From an uncultured Lachnospiraceae bacterium (GTDB lineage Bacteria > Bacillota > Clostridia > Lachnospirales > Lachnospiraceae): a DNA stretch of 64,000 nt. Position numbers and translations under genes: made by a program. Within the stretch, counting starts at the first letter, position 1; the number at the start of each line of letters is the position of its first letter. The notes beneath the pieces were generated by a model. The model did no database searches, was not told the origin of the DNA, and saw nothing but the letters and a program-made list of their open reading frames with translations. Shown here one piece after another: positions 57,595 through 64,000 of the stretch. The stretch is from the NCBI GenBank assembly GCA_910586205.1, contig CAJUGD010000004.1, positions 62,001 through 126,000 of the forward strand, in the 5' to 3' direction.

Positions 57595-58896
57595 ATGGCA
57601 ATTCAATCTTTATTTTTGATCTTATTTGTATTGTTAGTGCTGCTGGTGTTGGGAGTTCCCATTTCTTATTCCATCGGAATCTCCTCCCTGGTGGTGATCC
57701 TGCAGACGGTTCCCCTGGATGTGTCAGTGGTGACGGCAGCCCAGAGAACGTTTGTGGGTATGAGTAAATTCAGCCTGACTGCTATTCCTTTTTTCATCCT
57801 GGCAGGGAATCTGATGAACCAGGGCGGTATTGCCAAACGGCTGGTGGATTTTGTGATGGCTATTCTGGGAAAGCTTCCAGGTGCGCTTTTAGTGACCAAT
57901 GCAGGTGCGAATGCCTTGTTCGGCGCTATTTCCGGTTCTGCTTCCGCGGCTGCGGCTGCAGTGGGAAGCATGGTAAAGGAAGGAGAGGAAAGGCAGGGAT
58001 ATGACAGAGGGCTTTGTGCGGCCACTAATGGCGCTTCCGCGCCGTCCGGCCTTTTGATTCCTCCGTCCAATGCTTTAATCACTTATTCATTGGCTTCCGG
58101 AGGCACGTCAGTGGCAGCTTTGTTCCTGGCTGGTTATGTGCCGGGAATCTTGTGGGCCGTGTGCTGTATGATTGTGGGGGTAATTCTGGCAACGCGCAAG
58201 GGGTATGGCGGAAGTGAGGGAAAATACGACTGGAAGAATCTTGGAGTATGCACCATGCGGGCCATTCCGGCTCTGTCTCTGATTGTGGTGGTAATCGGCG
58301 GAATCGTGGGCGGTATTTTCACTGCCACGGAAGGGTCAGCCATTGCCGTGGTTTATGCGCTTGTGCTGGGGATTTTTTACCGGAATATTACAGTAAAGTC
58401 TTTTTGGAAGATTGTAGTGGACAGCGCCAAAATGAGCGGTATGGTAGTATTTTTGATTGGTGTATCCAATATTCTTGGCTGGGTTATGGCATTTTTGCAG
58501 ATTCCCCAGGCAGTGTCTGCGGCATTGCTGGGATTGACTGACAATTACTTTATAATCCTGCTGATCATGAATGTAATTTTGCTGATTGCAGGAACCTTTA
58601 TGGATGTAACACCGGCGATTTTGATATTTACTCCCTTGTTTCTTCCCATCGTGAAAAGTTTTGGCATGAACCCTATTCATTTTGGGCTGATCTTGGTGTA
58701 TAATCTTTGTATCGGAAACATCACCCCGCCTGTGGGGAATACCTTGTTTGTGGCAATCAAGGTGGGAGACAGTACCCTGGCCAAGACCATACCCTATATG
58801 GTCTGGTATTATATAGCCATTCTGATCGGATTAATGCTTGTGACTTATGTGCCGTTTTTGAGTATGGGGCTTCCGATGATGGCTGGGCTGGCGTAG
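57595..58896 (+). CDS. dctM: TRAP transporter large permease (DctM type)
   Basis: 433 residues, about twelve hydrophobic segments. Typical DctM stretches are AIPFFILAGNLMNQGGIAKR, SGSASAAAAAVGSMVKEGEE and NITPPVGNTLFVA. Starts directly after the dctQ stop. The three TRAP genes are followed 68 bp later by uxuA. Confidence 0.93.
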   Translation: MAIQSLFLILFVLLVLLVLGVPISYSIGISSLVVILQTVPLDVSVVTAAQRTFVGMSKFSLTAIPFFILAGNLMNQGGIAKRLVDFVMAILGKLPGALLVTNAGANALFGAISGSASAAAAAVGSMVKEGEERQGYDRGLCAATNGASAPSGLLIPPSNALITYSLASGGTSVAALFLAGYVPGILWAVCCMIVGVILATRKGYGGSEGKYDWKNLGVCTMRAIPALSLIVVVIGGIVGGIFTATEGSAIAVVYALVLGIFYRNITVKSFWKIVVDSAKMSGMVVFLIGVSNILGWVMAFLQIPQAVSAALLGLTDNYFIILLIMNVILLIAGTFMDVTPAILIFTPLFLPIVKSFGMNPIHFGLILVYNLCIGNITPPVGNTLFVAIKVGDSTLAKTIPYMVWYYIAILIGLMLVTYVPFLSMGLPMMAGLA

Positions 58897-58964
58897 TGGG
58901 AAGATTTGGCATAATGGGAACCCCCGCATAATGGGAAAGATGTAAAAAGAAAGGAGAATTTATT

Positions 58965-60029
58965 ATGCAGATGACGTTTCGTTGGTACGGCGAAGGCAAT
59001 GACAGCATTACGCCGCAGCAGATTAAGCAGATTCCGGGTGTGACCGGGCTTGTGTGGGCTTTGCACCATAAGCAGGCCGGCGAGGTATGGACTGTGGAGG
59101 AGATTGAGGAAGCCCGCAAGCAGATTGAGGGAGCAGGTTTTAATATGGATGTGGTGGAGAGCGTGAATGTCCATGATGATATTAAGATCGGGCTGCCTAC
59201 CAGAGACCAGTACATCGAGAATTATAAGGAGACTTTAAGAAATCTGGCCAAGTTTGGAGTGAAGGTGGTTACTTACAACTTTATGCCGATTTTTGACTGG
59301 ACCCGCACGGATTTGTTCCATCCGATGGAGGACGGATCTACGGCTCTGTTTTATGAGAAGTCCAAAATCCAGGATGATTATAAGGAGATGGCCAAGTACA
59401 TTCTGGAGAATCTGCACGGAATGACCTTCCCGGGCTGGGAGCCGGAAAGGATGGCTCAGCTGGACGAGCTTTTTGAGAAATACCGTCCTGTTACCAAGGA
59501 GAAGCTTTGGGAGAATCTGAAATATTTCCTGGAAGCAGTGATGCCTACCTGCCATGAGACCGGAATTAAGCTGGCCATTCATCAGGATGATCCGCCGTGG
59601 GATATTTTCGGTCTGCCCCGTCTTTTGGTAGACAAAGAGTCCATCGGACATTTTCTGTCCATGGTGGATGATGACCACAACTGCCTGTGTCTGTGCTCCG
59701 GCTCTTTAGGAGCGAATCCGAAGAATAATGTGGCGGATATTATTCGTACCTACTGTGACAGAATCGCATTTGCCCATATCCGGAATGTAAAACATTTCCC
59801 CAACGGAGACTTTACAGAGGCTTCTCATCGGGACTGCGACGGAGATACAGGAATCCTGGATATTATGAAGGCTTATCATGACTGCGGCTATGAGGGATAT
59901 GTAAGGCCGGATCACGGAAGGCATCTGTGGGGTGAGGAGTGCCGCCCGGGTTATGGATTGTATGACCGTGCTTTGGGAATTATGTATCTGTGGGGCTGCT
60001 GGGATATGCTGGAGAAGACGGATAAATAA
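58965..60029 (+). CDS. uxuA: Mannonate dehydratase
   Basis: 354 residues; removes water from D-mannonate to give 2-keto-3-deoxygluconate in glucuronate breakdown. MTFRWYGEGNDSITPQQIKQ start, with metal ligands in the segments HQDDPPWDIFGLPR, LCLCSGSLGA, HIRNVK and VRPDHGRHLW. The length is at the usual value. AAAGGAG site. Operon with uxuB and the TRAP transporter. Confidence 0.95.
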   Translation: MQMTFRWYGEGNDSITPQQIKQIPGVTGLVWALHHKQAGEVWTVEEIEEARKQIEGAGFNMDVVESVNVHDDIKIGLPTRDQYIENYKETLRNLAKFGVKVVTYNFMPIFDWTRTDLFHPMEDGSTALFYEKSKIQDDYKEMAKYILENLHGMTFPGWEPERMAQLDELFEKYRPVTKEKLWENLKYFLEAVMPTCHETGIKLAIHQDDPPWDIFGLPRLLVDKESIGHFLSMVDDDHNCLCLCSGSLGANPKNNVADIIRTYCDRIAFAHIRNVKHFPNGDFTEASHRDCDGDTGILDIMKAYHDCGYEGYVRPDHGRHLWGEECRPGYGLYDRALGIMYLWGCWDMLEKTDK

Positions 60030-60146
60030 AACTGCGTCTGCAGGGCTGAGGCGGCCATTAGAAAAAACGGCTGCCTCAGAACAAAGGAGAAAAGCTTTTC
60101 GGATAAAAAGGGTGATTGTTTGAAACAATCGAAAGGAGACAAAGGT

Positions 60147-61733
60147 TTGGAACTTTCATTAAAGTCAATTCAAAATAAGGAAAACTGGGCAGGGTATCAT
60201 CTTCCGGAGTATGACCCGGTAAAGATTGCAGAGAATACGGCACAGAGACCTCAGTGGATGCATTTTGGATCCGGTAATATTTTCCGTATCTTTCCGGCTG
60301 TTATCTGCCAGCGGCTGATCGAGCGGGGGGATATGGACACAGGAATCGTGTGCTGTGAGGGATATGATGATGAGATTATCACCAAATGCTTCCGGCCCTA
60401 CGACAATCTGACTATTGGGGTAACATTAAATCCGGACGGAAAACTGGATAAAGAGATTGTGGCATCCATGGCAGACAGTCTGACCATGCTTTATGATAAG
60501 GAGCAGGTGGAAGGGGTGATGAAGGAACCCAGCCTGCAGATGGTATCCTTTACGATCACAGAAAAAGGATATTCTTTGAGAAATGCAGAGCACGAGCTGG
60601 TTCCGGCAGTTTTGGCGGATATGGAGGCAGGGCCAAAGGACTGCAAGACCTTTATGGCGCAGCTTACGGCAATGTGCATTGAGCGGGGACGGTCATGCGG
60701 AAAACCTCTTTCCCTGGTCAGCATGGACAACTGTTCTCATAACGGGGAGAAGCTGCAGGCAGCAGTGATGGAGATTGCCAAGGCATGGCTGGATAAGGAG
60801 AAGATTTCCCAGGATGATTATGAGTACCTGGAGAAACAGATCGCGTTCCCCTGGAGCATGATTGATAAGATCACACCTCGTCCTCATCCGGTGGTAGAGG
60901 AGCAGCTTCTTGCAGACGGAGTAGAGGGAGTCAGCCCATTTGTCACCTCTAAGCATACGTATGTAGCTCCCTTTGTCAATGCGGAGAAGCCGGAGTATCT
61001 GGTGATTGAGGATCAGTTCCCCAACGGCAGGCCGCCTTTGGAGAAAGCAGGCGTGATTATTACCAGCCGGGATATTGTCAATAAGGTGGAGAAGATGAAG
61101 GTGTGTACCTGCTTAAATCCGCTTCATACCTGCCTGGCAGTTTACGGATGTATTTTGGGATATACCTCGATTGCAGAGGAAATGAAGGATCCCCAGCTTA
61201 GCCGGTTTATTGACCGTATGAGCCATGAGGAGGGAATGCCTTTTGTGGTGGATCCAGGTGTGATTGATCCAAAGAAATTTTTGGATGAAGTGTTAAAGGA
61301 GCGGTTCCCCAATCCGTTTATGCCAGATACACCCCAGCGGATTGCCACGGATACGTCTCAGAAGCTTTCGATCCGGTTTGGCGAGACGATCAAGGCTTAT
61401 ATAGCTTCTAAAGATCGGGAAGCCTCAGAGCTGAAGCTGATTCCGTTAGTACAGGCAGGATGGCTGCGTTATCTGATCGGTGTAAACGATGCAGGGGAAG
61501 CTTTCGAGATTAGCCCGGATCCGCTGCTTCCGGCAATGAAGGAGCGTTTGGCAGGAATGGAGCTTGGAAAGACTGTGGACAGGGAGCAGCTTCGCCCGGT
61601 TCTCTCTGATACAACTATTTTCGGCGTGGATCTGTATGAGTGCGGTTTGGCGGAAAAGGTGATCGGATATTTTGAGGAAATGATGACCGGACCCGGGGCA
61701 GTGAGAAAGACCTTAGAGAAGTATGTGGGATAA
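60147..61733 (+). CDS. uxuB: Fructuronate reductase / mannitol dehydrogenase family
   Basis: 528 residues of the long-chain mannitol dehydrogenase family; reduces D-fructuronate to D-mannonate with NADH, the step before UxuA. It shows MHFGSGNIFRIFPAVICQRL in the N-terminal NAD fold, SMDNCSHNGEKL (Asn) and TYVAPFVNAEKPEYLVIED. The TTG at 60147 is used because GAAAGGAG lies 8 bp upstream; an earlier TTG at 60120 lacks a good site. The pair with uxuA and a transporter makes a complete mannonate branch; kdgK/kdgA are not in the window. Confidence 0.88.
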   Translation: MELSLKSIQNKENWAGYHLPEYDPVKIAENTAQRPQWMHFGSGNIFRIFPAVICQRLIERGDMDTGIVCCEGYDDEIITKCFRPYDNLTIGVTLNPDGKLDKEIVASMADSLTMLYDKEQVEGVMKEPSLQMVSFTITEKGYSLRNAEHELVPAVLADMEAGPKDCKTFMAQLTAMCIERGRSCGKPLSLVSMDNCSHNGEKLQAAVMEIAKAWLDKEKISQDDYEYLEKQIAFPWSMIDKITPRPHPVVEEQLLADGVEGVSPFVTSKHTYVAPFVNAEKPEYLVIEDQFPNGRPPLEKAGVIITSRDIVNKVEKMKVCTCLNPLHTCLAVYGCILGYTSIAEEMKDPQLSRFIDRMSHEEGMPFVVDPGVIDPKKFLDEVLKERFPNPFMPDTPQRIATDTSQKLSIRFGETIKAYIASKDREASELKLIPLVQAGWLRYLIGVNDAGEAFEISPDPLLPAMKERLAGMELGKTVDREQLRPVLSDTTIFGVDLYECGLAEKVIGYFEEMMTGPGAVRKTLEKYVG

Positions 61734-61760
61734 AAGAGTGAGGCATATCTGAAAGAACAG

Positions 61761-61805
61761 AGCCAGTCAACACAGATGCTATATCTGGTTGGCTGGCTTT
61801 TTTTG
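61761..61805 (+). terminator. Terminator after uxuB
   Basis: AGCCAGTCAAC pairs with GTTGGCTGGCT (one G-T pair) and is followed by a run of eight T. Confidence 0.85.
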
Positions 61806-62029
61806 TGAAACATTATCATTATGTGTTTGCGGCAGGAATGGTGTTATTATATTACGCTTTTCCGAAAAAATTCAGGTGGATAGCGCTTTTTGTTTTTCCG
61901 TAGATTGTGTGCAGGAACAGCTTCGGAATATGGGATTGCAGGCGGATTGGAGCGATGCATACCGAAAGAGCTATTATGCCGTTTTAGAGGGAGGACAGGT
62001 GAAGGAAGAAAGGATGGCAGGGGAAAAGC

Positions 62030-62193
62030 TAGAGCGTGTCTGAAAATTGCTTTCCGTCAGATGTGCGTCACAATTTGTGGGAGATTTGACCCGAATGAGG
62101 GAGGCGTAGTGGGCTACGTTGACCGAATGAGAGCCAAATATACCGCAAAGTGGGGCGTGCATCTGGCGGGAATGAATTTTCAGACACGCTCTA
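62030..62193. mobile_element. 164-bp palindromic miniature element, copy B
   Basis: Perfect 19-bp terminal inverted repeats (62030-62048 and 62175-62193; TAGAGCGTGTCTGAAAATT and its complement), with TA at each end as probable target duplication. The internal sequence is the reverse complement of copy A at 20725 with scattered differences. The arms stay similar to the centre, so it folds as one hairpin. Confidence 0.8.
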
Positions 62194-62338
62194 GTACTAC
62201 AGCGAACACAATCTGCTCTGTATTTTTCTAAAAAGTATTTCAGGCAGATTTTCCAATAAAGCAACTGGTATTCTCCCATATCATATAGTTGATTTTGCTC
62301 GTAATATACAGATAAATTTAAAGTGTTCGCTGTAGTAC
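62194..62338. mobile_element. 145-bp miniature element of a second type
   Basis: Ends are perfect 16-bp inverted repeats (GTACTACAGCGAACAC at 62194 and its complement to 62338), flanked by TA at 62192-62193 and 62339-62340. It shares the TA with copy B, so one element inserted at the border of the other. It carries no gene and resembles non-autonomous IS630/Tc1-type elements in target choice only. Confidence 0.75.
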
Positions 62339-62735
62339 TAGAGCGAATGGGATCCTTTCGCGGCGGAAGGGTTCTGTACAGGATTGTCAGTGCAGGGGCA
62401 GAGTGCGGAAATGACTGCTCTATACAGATTAATGGAGGGGAGAAAGCGAAAAAGCAGCGAGGGCTGAATCTGGTGATTTATAACCATGAATTGAGAAGCG
62501 TGGTAGATTCGGTGTGCTTTGATACTTATGTGCCAGAGCTGACTGCCAGCCGGTAGAAAGCGGAAAGGGCGGCAGCAAAAGGCGGAATAACCCCTGCTGC
62601 CACAACAAATGTGATTGTCCTATGGGAGAAAATACGATATAATGAGAAGGATAAAATTTTTAAAAATATTGTATTCTCAGTGGACAGGGGCTTATGGCCT
62701 TGTTCGCTGCCAGGTACCAACAGGAGGGAGAAACG

Positions 62736-63470
62736 ATGGTATTTGAACCGCAGGAAAGTCTGAAAAGGAAAATGGCAAAGAACGGCAGTGTGCTTCAGTA
62801 TATGCACAGTGTGGCGGGAGCAGGCAAGGGGCTGATTGTTATGGGGGTTATGCTGATTGGGATCGGCGTGATGCTGGCTGCCGCATTGTTTAATATAATG
62901 GGGGCAGACAGAGCTATAGTGATGGCATCCGTTATCGTGGTTCCCAGTATTCTGCTGATTGTGCTGGGGATTTTTATGCAGAAGAAAAGGGAAAGTGCAT
63001 GGGTGTCGTCTTATATGAAGAACACGGACATGAAGGAGAAGGATTTACATCAGATCGACCAGGAGTTTAAGCAGCCGGGAACCATCTTATTGTCCTTGGA
63101 CAATGGGAAGGACGCCAACAGTCTGAAAAGAATGGGGTTTGTTACAGCGAATTATGTGAAGCTTCCAGGGGTAAAGCCTAGTATATTCCGGTTAGAAGAT
63201 ATTGTGGCCTGTCTTTACACGAAAAAAATGCTCTGTGCGGACGGAGGATATGAAGATGCTCTGATTGCGTATCCGCTGCATGGAGACTGGGTCTATTGCT
63301 GGACCAGCCCTCCGGAGAAGGCCAGCTTAGAGATTGTAAAAGCAATCGGGGAACGCAACCCAAGGATTATAACGGATCATCATTTTACCTACGAAGGGAA
63401 AGAGTATGATGCGGTCAGCGGGATGGATGCGGTAAAAGAGCTTTGCAAGCGGGTTTATGGGAAACAGTAG
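62736..63470 (+). CDS. Membrane protein of unknown function
   Basis: 244 residues. Two hydrophobic helices lie near residues 30-52 and 60-82 (GLIVMGVMLIGIGVMLAAAL; MASVIVVPSILLIVLGIF), followed by a soluble C-terminal domain of about 150 residues with HGDWVYCWTSPPEKASL and ITDHHFTYEGKEY. ATG 62736 follows AGGAGGG; the longer frame was rejected. It is followed 48 bp later by a zinc-ribbon membrane protein, suggesting a pair. No known family recognised. Confidence 0.7.
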   Translation: MVFEPQESLKRKMAKNGSVLQYMHSVAGAGKGLIVMGVMLIGIGVMLAAALFNIMGADRAIVMASVIVVPSILLIVLGIFMQKKRESAWVSSYMKNTDMKEKDLHQIDQEFKQPGTILLSLDNGKDANSLKRMGFVTANYVKLPGVKPSIFRLEDIVACLYTKKMLCADGGYEDALIAYPLHGDWVYCWTSPPEKASLEIVKAIGERNPRIITDHHFTYEGKEYDAVSGMDAVKELCKRVYGKQ

Positions 63471-63518
63471 GGAAAGCATGAAGCATACACAGAATGGGGA
63501 AATAGGGGGAATGTGAAA

Positions 63519-63872
63519 ATGACGGAGATAAAATGTCCTTCCTGTGGAGGAAAGCTGGAGATTGATCCTAAAAATCCAAATATAGAGATATGCTGCCAAT
63601 GTAATAAGAAATATGCGATCCAATGGATCCATTCCCCGTCAACCGGAAAGGAAAAGCTGGATTTAAGGTTTGTGCCGGAAAGAATGGATTATCAGCCTTT
63701 TCAAAAAAAGGAACCGAAAAAATCAGGATGGGAGCCTTATGGCTGGAAACGGGGCGTTGCCCTGGTGATTTTATTTTTTGTGCTGATGGGGATTATGTAT
63801 GGCCCGAAGGTTTATCAGCGTTATCAGATGGATCATGGGGGGATTGTCACAGAGAGCCAGGATCAGCCATAG
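63519..63872 (+). CDS. Zinc-ribbon single-pass membrane protein
   Basis: 117 residues: an N-terminal zinc ribbon (IKCPSCGGKLEI with a later CCQC) and one hydrophobic helix near residue 75-95 (GVALVILFFVLMGIMYG). ATG 63519 has GGGGGA 8 bp upstream. It probably works with the preceding membrane protein. Function unknown. Confidence 0.7.
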   Translation: MTEIKCPSCGGKLEIDPKNPNIEICCQCNKKYAIQWIHSPSTGKEKLDLRFVPERMDYQPFQKKEPKKSGWEPYGWKRGVALVILFFVLMGIMYGPKVYQRYQMDHGGIVTESQDQP

Positions 63873-63883
63873 AACTGACAGTT

Positions 63884-63915
63884 AAGAGCCGGTATAATGC
63901 CGGCTCTTTGTTTTT
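63884..63915. terminator. Terminator between convergent genes at the right end
   Basis: AAGAGCCGG pairs perfectly with CCGGCTCTT around a 7-base loop, followed by TGTTTTTAT. It lies directly beside the stop of the minus-strand gene. Confidence 0.8.
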
Positions 63916-64000
63916 ATACGGAGATCTTTTTGTATTCCTTCTGGTAAAAGCGAACAGACATAAACATGGCTATGGTCCAGCCTATTGGCCAGGCAGCCCA
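63914..64000 (-). CDS. C-terminal end of a membrane protein, cut by window edge
   Basis: The last 28 codons of a minus-strand gene are visible: AAWPIGWTIAMFMSVRFYQK and then EYKKISV before the stop. The Trp-Pro-Ile-Gly-Trp helix end and basic tail resemble the last helix of MATE-type multidrug exporters, but so short a piece cannot settle the family. The start lies beyond the window. Confidence 0.5.
   Translation of the reverse strand, partial: WAAWPIGWTIAMFMSVRFYQKEYKKISV

Larger units (their letters stand above)
61789..62556 (+). pseudogene. Small gene interrupted by two miniature elements (ILEI-like C-terminus)
   Basis: The reading frame runs from about 61860 (KIQVDSAFCFSVDCVQEQL) to 62031, is broken by two inserted elements, and resumes at 62341 to a stop at 62556. 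Joining the sides at the single TA gives an unbroken frame across the junction (AGEKLERMGSFRGG). The end (GLNLVIYNHELRSVVDSVCF) resembles the interleukin-like EMT inducer (ILEI) domain seen in some Lachnospiraceae surface proteins. Where the original gene began is unclear, as the frame overlaps the uxuB terminator and no ribosome binding site is obvious. Interrupted, so probably inactive. Confidence 0.6.

Overview
The window looks like one contiguous piece of a Lachnospiraceae-type (anaerobic, spore-forming Clostridia) chromosome. The reasons are strong AGGAGG ribosome binding sites, many GTG/TTG starts, a sporulation sigma-K gene, a carbon-monoxide dehydrogenase cluster, choline-binding-like wall repeats, two Feo A subunits with FeoB, an Rpn-type nuclease, and a complete S10-spc-alpha ribosomal superoperon in the Gram-positive order with zinc-type S14. 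I cannot name the genus from sequence alone.

Layout. 1-11500: ion homeostasis. It holds the end of a zinc/manganese-type ABC transporter (znuC-znuB), a TrkH/TrkA potassium uptake pair, a YeiH-family exporter with a small membrane partner, the feoA-feoA-feoB iron operon behind a consensus promoter with Fur-like boxes, and two CobW-family GTPases, one His-rich and one fused to a YcgQ-like domain. 11797-18032: sigK, whose 3' end is occupied by a foreign AT-rich island bounded by two diverged copies of the sigK tail. The island holds four tightly packed genes: an adenine DNA methyltransferase, a protein with two GHKL ATPase modules and a histidine-kinase H-box, a lone receiver protein, and an HNH nuclease. 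This is the best candidate for an undescribed system: a restriction-modification-like defence operon wired through a two-component phosphorelay.

18033-37350: mixed metabolism and mobile debris. It contains two divergent YhcH-family genes, ketopantoate reductase, a cyclase-family hydrolase, galE, DAHP synthase, a PF09818-type ATPase with an RGG tract, a large serine recombinase next to an Rpn nuclease and a truncated permease tail, cooS-cooF-FAD oxidoreductase, mscL with a zinc-ribbon tail, an orphan NitT/TauT-type ABC ATPase, an RlmI-like methyltransferase and a secreted wall-binding repeat protein. 37662-54900: the ribosomal superoperon from rpsJ to rplQ, including secY, adk, map, a KOW protein, infA, rpmJ and rpoA, with tandemly duplicated hairpins before rpmJ and after rpoA. 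54933-61805: an AraC regulator divergent from a TRAP transporter and uxuA-uxuB, a hexuronate-use module. 61789-64000: a small gene broken by two adjacent TA-flanked miniature transposons, two small membrane proteins and a truncated membrane-protein tail.

Two miniature elements run through the window. One is a 164-bp full-length palindrome present twice, plus solo ends. The other is a 145-bp element sitting directly beside one copy. Removing both from the 62-kb locus restores an uninterrupted reading frame. No tRNA, rRNA or CRISPR array was recognised.
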